The notes beneath the pieces are model-generated. The model worked only from the letters and a program-made list of their open reading frames with translations. It had not been told where the DNA came from and searched no databases. Shown one piece after another: positions 8,454 to 17,380 of a DNA stretch of 40,271 bases (the stretch's first letter is position 1; each line of letters starts with the position of its first letter). The position numbers and the translations under genes were made by a program. The DNA is taken from contig NZ_BDGT01000045.1 in NCBI RefSeq assembly GCF_001748285.1, positions 1-40,271 of the forward strand. The letters run 5' to 3'. The DNA comes from Thermogemmatispora onikobensis (GTDB lineage Bacteria; Chloroflexota; Ktedonobacteria; Ktedonobacterales; Ktedonobacteraceae).

Positions 8454-9913
8454 GTGCGCCTCTTTCTGGCGATTCGTCACAACCCGGTCATTGAAGGAGA
8501 CGAGGCGCTCACCGGCATCCAGGCGGAGAACATCCTGCATGGCGAGTGGCCAATCTACTACTACGGGCAGCCCTATATGGGGAGCCTGGAAGCCTATATC
8601 ATTGCATTGTTTTTCGCCATCGCCGGGCCATCGGTACTGGTCCTGCGCATCGCGATGAGCTGTACTTCGCTGTTCCTCGTCTGGCTCACCTGGCACTTTG
8701 GCGAGGCCCTCGCCAGCGAGGCCGGCCTGCGCGCAGGCCCTCGCCGGCTCTTCCTGATAGTGGCGACAGCCATCGCTGCTCTGCCCCCTCTTTACGATGC
8801 CGTGCTGGAACTACGCACCTACGGCGGCTATACCGAGGCCATGATCGTGATGCTCTGGCTGCTCTGGGCAACGCTGCGCCTGACTCAGCGCTGGCAGCAG
8901 GGCGCCAGCCGGCGCGAGTTAGCCTGGCGCTGGGCAGGAATCGGTCTGCTGATCGGCCTGGGCCTCTGGATCGATCCCTTGATCGCCTACGCTCTGGCCA
9001 CGATGGCCCTCTGGCTCGCTGGCTTCCTCTGGCAGGCATGGCCGCGACAGCACAAGCAGAGCGAGAGAGGCCAGAGCAAGAGCAATCAATGGGCCCGGCT
9101 AAAAGCAGGCTTCTTCCCAGCACCAGCGGCACTGCCGTCACTGCTGCTGGGATTGGGGCCAGCGCTCATCTACGGCGCACAACATAGCTGGGAGAATTTT
9201 CTCTATATGCTGCACGCTGGACATCCTATCGCCGCCCCAGGCAGCCGGCTCCACATACTGCGCGAAGTTGTCACTTTCTATACACGTTGTATGGCGCCGC
9301 CGCGACAGAACAGGATGCCTCCGCTTCTAGAGCTGCCTCACCCAGCACAGAAGCCAGGGCAGAGCCGCGCGCACCCCATCCGGGTAAGCAGCCCGTCCTC
9401 TGGCAGTCGCTGCTGCGTCCCACGTTCCTGGTGCTGCTGCTGATCTGTTACTTCAGCACGCAGTTCTCGGCCTACACGGTGGCCAACACGCATAACACGT
9501 TCGAGACCTCCGGCTGCGTTCAGGCACCGGGTGACTATACACCCATCATCACCTATCTGCGCCAGCAGCACATCAGCTACGCCCTGGCGACCGCCTGGGT
9601 CGGCAACCCCATCACCTTTGTCACCAATCAGCAGATTCTGGTGACTGAGCCACGTGCGCGTGTACCGGCCTATAGTCAGAAAGTGCTCCATGCAGCTCAC
9701 TATGCCCTGCTACTACTCGTCCATCAGGATCAGAGCAAGCCAGCCATTGTGCAGGCACTACAGCAACAGCACTGGCGCTATACGTTGAAACGCTTCCCAA
9801 CGGTGCCCGGTTGGGAACTGATGGTCGTGATCACCCCGGACCACCATGTCTCACCGACTGATCCCGCCTTTCGCCAGGCACTCACCCAGATCTATAACCG
9901 CTGCGATGCCTGA
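8454..9913 (+). pseudogene. ArnT-like membrane glycosyltransferase, frameshifted
   Basis: The first frame (GTG 8454 to about 9285) encodes NPVIEGDEALTGIQAEN, HGEWPIYYYGQPYMGSLEAY and several hydrophobic helices, the layout of GT39/ArnT-like integral membrane glycosyltransferases with the acidic GDEA loop after helix 1. Meaningful coding then moves to another frame (about 9284-9913): a further membrane helix (TFLVLLLICYFS) and a soluble C-terminal domain ending at 9913. A one-base (-1) change near 9282-9287 would restore a single protein of about 485 residues. The start is also poor: open hydrophobic sequence (LLLCLALALAVRL) extends upstream to the stop at 8403 without ATG, GTG or TTG before 8454. 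A sequencing error at the frameshift cannot be excluded. Confidence 0.65.
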
Positions 9914-9997
9914 GAGCCTGCCTTTAGAGCGCCCGCCGAGCCAGACAGCCCGTGAGGTCAGCACAGTCCTGTTTGCCAGGCTCACCCCTTTCCAGCA

Positions 9998-10022
9998 ACA
10001 CCTGCCTGCGAGCGGCAGGTGT
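9998..10022. terminator. Perfect 9-bp hairpin after the glycosyltransferase remnant
   Basis: ACACCTGCC (9998-10006) pairs with GGCAGGTGT (10014-10022) across a 7-base loop. No T tract follows, so it may be a weak terminator or an operator for the downstream regulator gene. Confidence 0.4.
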
Positions 10023-10107
10023 ACTGCCACTTCACAGGTCCGTCGCCAAATCGCCGCAGCGGTGGCCGGTCCAGCTCTTTCCGTCCCGAGACAGGAACGC
10101 CGCCCGG

Positions 10108-10136
10108 TTGTATTTACGGGCAAGTGGTGTTAAACT
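10108..10136 (+). promoter_or_regulatory. Sigma-70-type promoter of the LevR-like gene
   Basis: TTGTAT (10108-10113) and TAAACT (10131-10136) are separated by 17 bases. Transcription would begin near 10143, about 50 bases before the TTG start. Confidence 0.5.
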
Positions 10137-10192
10137 GAACACTGAACAGACAGGGAAACCGCTGAGCTGGTCAGTCAGAAGGAAGACATCGC

Positions 10193-13100
10193 TTGCTGCG
10201 CAAAGATCGCGTCTTTGAAATCTTGCGCGCCATGTGTGCGGAGGCCGCCGCTGCCCCCGAAGGCACGGCGCTCAGGCGCAAGCGAGGGTTCAGCGCCGAA
10301 GAAGTCGCGGAACGCGCCGCTATTGATCGCACCAATGCCAGCCGTGACCTCAACCAGTTAGCACAGGAGGGGAAGGTCGAGCGCATTCCTGGCCGTCCTG
10401 TCCTGTTCGCTGTCAGGAGCCTCTCACCCCAACCGTCACCGCTGCCGGTCGGGTCAGAGCCATCGTCGGCCAGGGAGTCGCAGCAGAAGCAGACCCAGCA
10501 AACGCAGGCCCCGGCGGCCACTCGCCAGCAGCCAGATCTGCCGAAGCTGGTCAGACCAGAGGCTCCCAACAAGCTGCCGGTGGTGGTGGCCTCCATGCAA
10601 AGTGGAGCCATAGTTACCAGCTTCGAAACGCTGGTCGGGAGCGACGAAGGACTGAAGGTCGCTATCCAGCAGGCGAAGGCGGCCATGCTCTACCCGCCGC
10701 ACGGGCTACATACTCTCATCTGCGGCCCCAGTGGCGTAGGCAAGACCACTTTTGCCCGCCTGATGCATGCCTTTGCCATCGAATTTGGAGCCTTACCTCC
10801 CAACGCGCCCTTCATCTCCTTCAACTGTGCCGACTATGCCGGCAATCCTCAGCTGCTCATGGCCCACCTCTTTGGGGTTGTCCGCGGGGCCTACACCGGG
10901 GCCGAGCGCGACCGCCCGGGCCTTGTCGAGCAGGCGAACGGCGGCATTCTCTTTCTCGACGAAGTGCATCGCCTCCCGCCCGAGGGACAGGAGATGCTCT
11001 TCTACCTGATGGATCGCGAGCGCTTCCGCCGTCTGGGCGACGTCGAGGAGCGGCAGGCCAGCATTCTGCTCATCGCCGCCACCACCGAGGACCCCGGCGT
11101 CACCTTGCTGCCGACCTTCCGCCGGCGCATTCCCATGCTCATCACCCTACCTGGTCTGGCCGAGCGCTCAATGCAGGAGCGTTACGCCCTCATCCGCGCC
11201 TTCTTCACCACCGAATGCAGCAGCATCGGCGCCAACATCCACGTTGAACCCCAGGTCATCCAGGCCCTCCTGCTCTACGAATGCCCGGGCAACATCGGGC
11301 AACTGCGCACCGACATCCAGCTCCTCTGTGCCCGTGCCTATCTCGACTACCGCACGCGCAACCTCAGCGAGCTGCACGTCGACGTCAGTATCTTGCCCGA
11401 TCACGTGCGCCGCGGCCTGCTGCGCACTGCCGAGCTGCAGCGCTCGCTGGAGCCGCTGCTTGACGTCCTCAAGGTTGCTCACATCTTCACCCCCACCGGC
11501 CTCAGCCTCGATGTCCTCCCGCACTCGGCCCGCGACCTCTACGAGACCATCAGCCAGGAGGTGCGCGCGCTGCGCCGCAGCGGCCTCACCGACAGCGAAG
11601 TCAATCGTCTCCTGCAGCTAGAGATCCAGCACTACTTCCAGCGCTTCGCCGACGAGGTGACGCGGGCCCGCCAGGAGGCAGCCCCGCACCTGGTCGACGA
11701 GCAGGTCGCCGCCGCCTGCCGCGCCGTGGTCGATTACGCCGCCCAGCGCCTGGAGCGCGACCTGCCCGAGAAGCTGGCCCTCGTGCTGGCCATGCACGTC
11801 ACCAGCACGCTGGAGCACCTGGCCCGCGGCCACCAGGTCCCCGCTTCGGTCATCGAATCCGTGGCCGAAACTTATCCGCGCGAATATGAGGTAGCGCGCG
11901 CCGCCCTGGCTCAGCTGCGCAGCGCCCTCCAGGCCCCGCTGCCCGAGAGCGAGGTCGATGTGCTGGCCGTGCTCCTCGCCCATGCCGATAGCCTGCTCAG
12001 CAGCGAGCAGCCTGGGGTTGGCATTGTGGTCGCCGCCCACGGGCGCGGCATCGCCGCCGGCCTGGCCGAGCTGGCCAATACCCTGGTCGGCGTCAGAACG
12101 GTGCGCTGGGTCGAGCTGTCGCTGGAGCAGTCGCCCGACGAGCTGGTGGCCCAGGTTGCCAGTTGGGTGCGCGTGGCCGACCAGGGGGCCGGCGTTCTGC
12201 TCCTCGTCGACTTTGTCTCTTTGCTCTCCCTGAGTGAGCTAGTCGAGCAACAGACCGGCGTGCGCGTGCGCACGGTCTCCGACGTCAGCGCTCCTCTGGT
12301 GATCGAGGCAGTGCGCCGCGCTCAGCGCTCGCGCGATCTGAGTCTCGACCAATTGGCCGAGAGCCTGACCCTCAACCGCGCCATCAGCAGCCGTAGCAGC
12401 AGCCGCGAGCGCCACACTGAGCCATTGCCCACGAGCGGCGCAGAAGGCTCCAGCCGCGAGGCCGGGCGCGTGATTCTCTCAGTGTGTCTGACGGGCTTCG
12501 GCAGCGCCGCCAAGATTGCCGAGCTGATCAATGAAGCCCTGCCCGGTCTGCACAGGCAGGGGATCGATATCCTGTGCATGGATATGACGCTCTCCTACAA
12601 GACGCGCGAGGACATCCAGCAACTCGTCGGCAACCGCCAGGTGATCGCCGTTGTGGGCACCATTAACCCACACCTGGACGATTATCCTTTTATCCCCTTG
12701 ACGGATCTGCTCTTCGGCGATGGCCTGGCCCGCCTGCGCACCCTGCTGGGGGAGACGCTCATCGATCCAGCTCTACTGCAAGCCGGGCGCGAGCAGGAGC
12801 CAGCGATGACGACCCCGCTCACGCTGCCCCTGGCCAGTGCAGTGACCGCAGGCTGCCCCTCCCTGGGGGAAGCGCTGAGCGATGGCAACGGGACCCAGGC
12901 GAGTCAGGCGCAGCTCTTCTCACGCCGCGCCGATCTGGTGCGCCAGCTCACGGAGACCCTCAACCAGCGCATGATTTTCCTCAATCCGGCGCGCGTTATG
13001 CCCCTGCTCGATCGGATGATCGAGCTGATCGAGGTCGAGGTCGGCGAGAGCTTCCCGATGGAAGTCCTGGCCGGCCTGATGCTCCACCTGGCCTGTATTT

Positions 13101-13306
13101 TGGAGCGCGGCGTCCCCTACAAAGGGATGCTGGTGAGCGAGGCGGTGCGCCACCAGGTCGAACAGCAGTTTGCTCGCGACCTCTCGATCTGCCGCCACGC
13201 GCTGCAGCTCTTGGGAGAGCAGGTCGGGCGCTTCCTCCCCGATGAAGAGGCTTACAATATCGTCTGCATTCTGCGTCAGCTCGACATCTTCGCCGCCCGC
13301 CCCTGA
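10193..13306 (+). CDS. LevR-family sigma-54-dependent activator with PTS regulation domains
   Basis: The start is TTG 10193 with AAGGAAG (10179-10185) upstream. Domain order in 1037 residues: an N-terminal winged-helix region (about 1-75, ending KVERIPGRPVLF); an AAA+ domain with Walker A GPSGVGKT (181-188), loop GAYTGA (232-237) and Walker B FLDE (D256, E257); PRD1 (about 480-580, H535); an EIIA-mannose-like domain with AAHGRG (H616); an EIIB-like domain with CLTGFGSA (C765); and PRD2 (about 920-1035, H965). Such proteins remodel sigma-54 RNA polymerase and are switched by PTS phosphorylation. The GAFTGA contact loop here has Tyr for Phe. The next genes encode EIIB and EIIC behind a sigma-54 promoter, so they are its probable targets. 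Confidence 0.93.
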   Translation: MLRKDRVFEILRAMCAEAAAAPEGTALRRKRGFSAEEVAERAAIDRTNASRDLNQLAQEGKVERIPGRPVLFAVRSLSPQPSPLPVGSEPSSARESQQKQTQQTQAPAATRQQPDLPKLVRPEAPNKLPVVVASMQSGAIVTSFETLVGSDEGLKVAIQQAKAAMLYPPHGLHTLICGPSGVGKTTFARLMHAFAIEFGALPPNAPFISFNCADYAGNPQLLMAHLFGVVRGAYTGAERDRPGLVEQANGGILFLDEVHRLPPEGQEMLFYLMDRERFRRLGDVEERQASILLIAATTEDPGVTLLPTFRRRIPMLITLPGLAERSMQERYALIRAFFTTECSSIGANIHVEPQVIQALLLYECPGNIGQLRTDIQLLCARAYLDYRTRNLSELHVDVSILPDHVRRGLLRTAELQRSLEPLLDVLKVAHIFTPTGLSLDVLPHSARDLYETISQEVRALRRSGLTDSEVNRLLQLEIQHYFQRFADEVTRARQEAAPHLVDEQVAAACRAVVDYAAQRLERDLPEKLALVLAMHVTSTLEHLARGHQVPASVIESVAETYPREYEVARAALAQLRSALQAPLPESEVDVLAVLLAHADSLLSSEQPGVGIVVAAHGRGIAAGLAELANTLVGVRTVRWVELSLEQSPDELVAQVASWVRVADQGAGVLLLVDFVSLLSLSELVEQQTGVRVRTVSDVSAPLVIEAVRRAQRSRDLSLDQLAESLTLNRAISSRSSSRERHTEPLPTSGAEGSSREAGRVILSVCLTGFGSAAKIAELINEALPGLHRQGIDILCMDMTLSYKTREDIQQLVGNRQVIAVVGTINPHLDDYPFIPLTDLLFGDGLARLRTLLGETLIDPALLQAGREQEPAMTTPLTLPLASAVTAGCPSLGEALSDGNGTQASQAQLFSRRADLVRQLTETLNQRMIFLNPARVMPLLDRMIELIEVEVGESFPMEVLAGLMLHLACILERGVPYKGMLVSEAVRHQVEQQFARDLSICRHALQLLGEQVGRFLPDEEAYNIVCILRQLDIFAARP

Positions 13307-13349
13307 TCCTCTCCGACGGCTCTCAGCACCCACCGCAGACCCGGTATAT

Positions 13350-13386
13350 GTGCGGCCTGGGGTCGTGGCCAGGCCCCAGGCCGCAC
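13350..13386 (+). terminator. Strong hairpin after the LevR-like gene
   Basis: A perfect 13-bp stem, GTGCGGCCTGGGG (13350-13362) and CCCCAGGCCGCAC (13374-13386), with an 11-base loop lies 44 bases after the stop codon. No U tract follows, but the stem is strong enough to separate the regulator from the PTS operon. Confidence 0.6.
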
Positions 13387-13581
13387 CATATCCCGCTGAA
13401 CTACGTATAATAAGGGCAAAAGGAAGTACAGAGCACCCTTAGTCGAGCGAGCGACATCTCTCAAAGGAGCCAGGGACGTGCTTGGTTTGCCGGAAGGCCA
13501 GTCCGCCCTGCTGTCCAGCTCACTGCAGCCGGGTTTAACTGGCACAGCCGGACTGAGTTCACCCCACTCATCGCCGTCCAG

Positions 13582-13622
13582 GTAGCAGATGGTGCGTCCC
13601 TCTAGTGTGCTATCTGTGCTAC
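13582..13622. promoter_or_regulatory. Candidate upstream activator site for the PTS operon
   Basis: GTAGCAGAT (13582-13590) and ATCTGTGCTAC (13612-13622) form an imperfect inverted repeat, and TGTGCTA occurs twice in direct orientation (13606 and 13615). It ends 10 bases upstream of the sigma-54 promoter, close for an enhancer site. The assignment is an inference from position. Confidence 0.35.
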
Positions 13623-13631
13623 ACACATTTC

Positions 13632-13647
13632 TGGCATAGTTCTTGCT
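13632..13647 (+). promoter_or_regulatory. Sigma-54 promoter of the PTS EIIB-EIIC operon
   Basis: TGGCAT (13632-13637), five bases, then TTGCT (13643-13647) fits the -24/-12 consensus TGGCAC-N5-TTGCW with one transition. It lies 139 bases before the EIIB start, directly downstream of a LevR-type activator gene, which is the expected context. Confidence 0.75.
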
Positions 13648-13786
13648 AAAGAGAAGAGTGACCCCGCAGTGCGGTGGTAAGCACGGACCTTCACAGCTCT
13701 CCTCCGGAGAGTTTGCCCCTGGTCGAGACTCAGGGCCAGGATAGGAGAAGGGAAGGCGAGCCAGTGTGCGGCGGGAAGGAGCGAGC

Positions 13787-14119
13787 ATGATCCGAGTCCT
13801 GATTGTCTGCAGCTGGGGCATGTCCACCAGCCTGCTGGTGGAAAGCATGCTCGAAGCGGCAGCAGCACGCAATTGCACACTCAGCGTCGAGGCATTGAGC
13901 GCCGGCGAATACATGGACCGGCTGGACGAGTGCGATGTTGTACTCATTGCTCCGCAGATTCGCCATCTGCGCAAGAGCATCGAAAAGCTGGCGCAGGAAG
14001 CCGGCAAGCCCGTGGCTTTGATCGAGCCATTTCACTATGCAACGATGAACGGTGAGGCCGTGCTGGAGCAAGTGCTCTTGCTCCTGCAAGGGACGCAGGA
14101 AGGTCAGGCACAGCCATGA
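13787..14119 (+). CDS. PTS EIIB component, lactose/cellobiose type
   Basis: ATG 13787 follows GGAAGGA (13774-13780) at a good distance. The 110-residue product starts MIRVLIVCSWGMSTSLLVES: Cys8 in the CxxGMSTS loop is the phosphorylated residue of the lactose/cellobiose EIIB family, and the length is typical. It carries phosphate from an EIIA to the sugar during uptake through EIIC. Its stop overlaps the EIIC start (ATGA), so the two are translationally coupled. No matching EIIA gene is present in the window. Control is probably by the LevR-like protein at the sigma-54 promoter upstream. Confidence 0.93.
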   Translation: MIRVLIVCSWGMSTSLLVESMLEAAAARNCTLSVEALSAGEYMDRLDECDVVLIAPQIRHLRKSIEKLAQEAGKPVALIEPFHYATMNGEAVLEQVLLLLQGTQEGQAQP

Positions 14120-15519
14120 ATGCGATGATCGAGAAGAGCAGCGCCTGGTTTGAGCGCTATCTGGTACCACCGCTGAGTGCGATCGCCAGCAATATCTACC
14201 TGCAGGCGATTCGCGACGCCTTCATCATCTTCACGCTCCCGCTGATCATCGCGGGCAGCATCTTTCTGATCATCGCCAACCCGCCTGTTCCAGCCTTTGC
14301 CCAATTTCTCCAGGCCCATGCAGGCATTCAAAACGCCATCTTGGTGCCTTTCAACCTCTCCTTTGGGCTCATGGCGCTCTTCCTGGCCTTCGGCGTGGCC
14401 TACAGCGTTGCCCAGTACCGGCGTACCGAGCCGGTGCAGCCGGGCGTTCTGGCGATGGTCCTCTTCCTGGTCGCCAGCATGCCGGTCACCAACCTCAATA
14501 GCCTGACGCTGGGCACCATCCTGCCCTATCTCGGCGGTCAGGGCCTGCTCATCGCCATCCTGATCGGCATCCTCTCCAGCGAGGTCATGCGCTGGTTCCG
14601 CAGCTCCCGCTACACCATCCGTCTGCCGAAGAGCGTGCCTGCTAACGTTAAGCGCGCCTTCGAGGCGCTGGTGCCTGCTGTGCTGCTCATCACAGCCATC
14701 TGGCTGCTGGAGTGGTTCGTCAGCTCGCATACAGTGACGACGACCGACAGCAGCGGCCATCGCGTGACGTTGCAATTGACACTGCCGATCTTGCTGATGA
14801 AGGTCTTTGAGCCGTTGGTGGTGGTGCAGGACAGCTATCCAGCGGCCCTGCTGGAGATCATCTTGATGATGTTGCTGTGGTCGGTGGGCATCCACGGGAT
14901 GAATATCGTGACGGCGATCGCGGCCCCTTTCTGGTTTAGCACCCTGGCCGCCAACGCCGCCGCCGGCCCGGCCCACGCCCACGGCATCGTCACTGAGCCG
15001 TTCTTCCACATCTTCGCCCACCTGGGCGGCTCAGGCGCAACCTGGCCGCTGGTGATCTATATGCTACGCTCGCGCTCGGCCCAGTTGCGTACCGTTGGCA
15101 AGGTCGCCCTGGGACCGGCGATTTTCAATATCAATGAGCCTGTCACGTTTGGGGTCCCCATGGCGTTGAACCCGCTCATGATGATCCCTTTCGTGCTGGT
15201 TCCCGTCACCATCGTCACCATCAATTACCTGGCCTTCTCTTTCGGCCTGGTCCATGTGCCGATGGTGATGCAGCCTTTCACCGTTCCCGTCGGAATCAGC
15301 GGCTTCGTGGCTACCGGGGGCGACATTCGCGGCAGCCTCCTGCAGTTCTTCGATCTCGCTGTTTCCGCTGTGCTCTATTATCCCTTCTTTAAAGCCTGGG
15401 AACGCATCTTGATCGCCCGCGAAGAGGCGGCAGCCCGCGGCGAAAGCGAGCGCGCCACCGCGACGGCAGGTCTGTCTTCGGCCAGCAGCGGCGTGCGCCG
15501 TGGCGCTATGAGCCGCTAG
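14116..15519 (+). CDS. PTS EIIC permease, lactose/cellobiose type
   Basis: The 467-residue integral membrane protein has about ten hydrophobic helices. Conserved EIIC features include FTLPLIIAGSIFLIIANPP near the N-terminus, GIHGMNI near residue 260 and the NINEPVTFGVPMALNP substrate-site segment near 335-350. It forms the sugar channel that works with the EIIB encoded just before it. It starts at ATG 14116 in a 4-base overlap with the EIIB stop. The C-terminal tail is Ala/Ser/Arg rich and likely cytosolic. The substrate is probably a beta-glucoside or a chitobiose-like disaccharide, but this cannot be fixed from sequence alone. Confidence 0.93.
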   Translation: MNAMIEKSSAWFERYLVPPLSAIASNIYLQAIRDAFIIFTLPLIIAGSIFLIIANPPVPAFAQFLQAHAGIQNAILVPFNLSFGLMALFLAFGVAYSVAQYRRTEPVQPGVLAMVLFLVASMPVTNLNSLTLGTILPYLGGQGLLIAILIGILSSEVMRWFRSSRYTIRLPKSVPANVKRAFEALVPAVLLITAIWLLEWFVSSHTVTTTDSSGHRVTLQLTLPILLMKVFEPLVVVQDSYPAALLEIILMMLLWSVGIHGMNIVTAIAAPFWFSTLAANAAAGPAHAHGIVTEPFFHIFAHLGGSGATWPLVIYMLRSRSAQLRTVGKVALGPAIFNINEPVTFGVPMALNPLMMIPFVLVPVTIVTINYLAFSFGLVHVPMVMQPFTVPVGISGFVATGGDIRGSLLQFFDLAVSAVLYYPFFKAWERILIAREEAAARGESERATATAGLSSASSGVRRGAMSR

Positions 15520-16002
15520 CCAGGGCCTGGGGCCTCGGGTACCGCCAGGGAAAGGCTGGCCGTATCGCCCTGCCCCGTCCGCCCGTCTGCCCGCTCACTC
15601 GCTTGCCTCTGAGTGTCGGCGAGATGATCAGGAAAGAAAGGAGGTTGGCATCTCTCCCGGCAGGAGAGGGCGCGCTGCGTCCCCTTCCTGACCCGGTGGC
15701 AAGGTCTGGTCTTCATGTCTCTGAAGACAGGCATACGAGCGAACAAACGGACAAAAGCATGAGCGACGCTTTCCTGCTTTTCTGCTCATGCGCCTGACAC
15801 GCGCACCGTCAGCCTCGCGCAAACAGGTTGACGCGCCGTGGTCAGAGCCGATGTCGGCGTGCTTCGCTTACCCCTTCAGGGGTGGCGAGGAGTCATCTTC
15901 AGTGAGGCAGGCGACTCTCTGCTTCTCAGTGGTGGCCTGTCTCGCGACCAGGCAATGCCTGCTGTCTAGCTCATTGCACAGAGTTCTCTACGAAAGGATA
16001 GG
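15520..16002. other. Intergenic region upstream of the xylose-type transporter
   Basis: No gene is supported in this stretch. An 8-bp inverted repeat, GCATGAGC (15758-15765) and GCTCATGC (15784-15791), separated by 18 bases could be an operator for the downstream ABC operon. No clear -35/-10 pair was identified. Confidence 0.35.
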
Positions 16003-17127
16003 GTGCGAACAATGACGTTATTTATCCGACAGCGCAGATTTGCTGCCGTAGCGATCACGCTGCTCTTATCTCTCCTTTTAGCCGCCTGTGGCAGCAGCGG
16101 TAGCACAGGTGGGACCTCGTCCTCTGGAGCGGCTAATGGCAAAGGATGCATGAAAATCGGCATTCTCCTGCCGGAGACGGCCACCTCGGAGCGCTGGGAT
16201 GCCAAGGACAAGCCGGCGCTGATCAACGGCATTAAGGCGGCCCTGCCCGGGGCGACGGTCGACTATAACAACGCTGAGGGCAACAAGGACGAGCAGCTCA
16301 ACCAGGCCGAGGCCGACCTGACGCGCGGCGACTGCATCCTGGTAGTGGGCGCCGTCGATAGCGATGCCGCCGCCGCCATCGTGGCGAAGGCCAAACAGCA
16401 GGGTGTGCCGGTCATCGCCTACGACCGCCTGATCCAGTCCAAGGACCTGGCATACTATGTCTCCTTCGATAACGTGCGCGTCGGCTACCTGCAGGGCCAG
16501 TACATCGTCCAGCATCATCAGAAGGGCGACCGTGTCGTGATGATCAACGGCTCGCAGACCGACAACAACGCCGTCCTCTTCCGCCAGGGCGCGCACCAGG
16601 CGCTTGATCCGCTCTTCCAGAGTGGCGAGCTGAAGCTGGTCTACGAGACCTATACGCCTGGCTGGGATAACGACACGGCGCGCACCGAGATGGATCAGGC
16701 CCTGACGGCCAACCAGAACAATATCCAGATCGCCTATGTGGCCAACGATGGTATGGCCAACTCGGTGATCGCCGCCCTCAAGGCTCAGCACCTGGATAAG
16801 AAGGTGCTGGTCACCGGTCAGGATGCCACCGTCGCTGGTATCCAGAACATCCTGACGGGCGAGCAGGCGATGACGGTCTACAAGGCCATCACCAAGGAGG
16901 CTAACGCGACCGCCCAGTTGGTGGCGGCTATCAGCAAAGGGGAAGACACCTCGAAGCTGACCAACGGCCAGACCAAGACCAAGGATGGCGGCAACATTCC
17001 ATCGGTCCTGGAGACACCGGTTGCTGTCGATAAGTCCAACATCGCTTCGACAGTGCTGGCCGATGGCTTTGTGACCAAAGAGCAGATCTGTCAGGGCCTC
17101 CCAGCAGGGACCGGAGGCATCTGCTAA
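16003..17127 (+). CDS. xylF: Sugar ABC transporter substrate-binding lipoprotein, xylose (XylF/ChvE) type
   Basis: The product carries a lipoprotein signal with lipobox LLAAC, so it is anchored outside the membrane. A type I periplasmic-binding fold follows: KIGILLPETATSERW, then AYDRLIQS, YYVSFDNVRVGYLQG and VTGQDATVAGIQ, typical of the XylF/ChvE branch of CUT2 binding proteins. GTG 16003 (4 bases after AAAGGA) and ATG 16012 (13 bases after) are both possible starts and differ by three residues. An ATPase and a permease gene follow as one operon, with a large hairpin in the first intergenic gap. Xylose is the likely ligand, though related proteins bind glucose, galactose or arabinose. Confidence 0.88.
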   Translation: MRTMTLFIRQRRFAAVAITLLLSLLLAACGSSGSTGGTSSSGAANGKGCMKIGILLPETATSERWDAKDKPALINGIKAALPGATVDYNNAEGNKDEQLNQAEADLTRGDCILVVGAVDSDAAAAIVAKAKQQGVPVIAYDRLIQSKDLAYYVSFDNVRVGYLQGQYIVQHHQKGDRVVMINGSQTDNNAVLFRQGAHQALDPLFQSGELKLVYETYTPGWDNDTARTEMDQALTANQNNIQIAYVANDGMANSVIAALKAQHLDKKVLVTGQDATVAGIQNILTGEQAMTVYKAITKEANATAQLVAAISKGEDTSKLTNGQTKTKDGGNIPSVLETPVAVDKSNIASTVLADGFVTKEQICQGLPAGTGGIC

Positions 17128-17266
17128 TCCCCTTCTCCCTGGCTGTCCGCCTGCCGCAGAATGGTTCGCAGTGGGCTGCTCTCGATCCCCCTGCTGCTAT
17201 ATAATAGCAGTACAGACCGCGACAGCAGCTGTGAATCACCGGCAGGCGAAACGGGCATGATTACCA

Positions 17267-17344
17267 GCTCATCGGCGAGCAGGGCACCCGTCCGGTCAGT
17301 CGGCCACCAGGCCTGTCTGCCTTTCCCATTGCTCGCCGATGAGC
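17267..17344 (+). promoter_or_regulatory. Perfect 15-bp intergenic stem-loop between the binding-protein and ATPase genes
   Basis: GCTCATCGGCGAGCA (17267-17281) and TGCTCGCCGATGAGC (17330-17344) are perfect inverted repeats around a 48-base loop. The stem ends 27 bases before the ribosome binding site of the ATPase gene. Such a structure could protect the binding-protein mRNA or lower downstream expression, as known for other binding-protein operons. Confidence 0.65.
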
Positions 17345-17380
17345 CATGTGTGTCATTAGTTTGCTCATTGTGGAGGCCAC

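Noticed and set aside
9270-9300. Programmed -1 frameshift in the glycosyltransferase gene
   Set aside because: No slippery heptamer or downstream stimulatory hairpin is evident; a mutation or base error is simpler.
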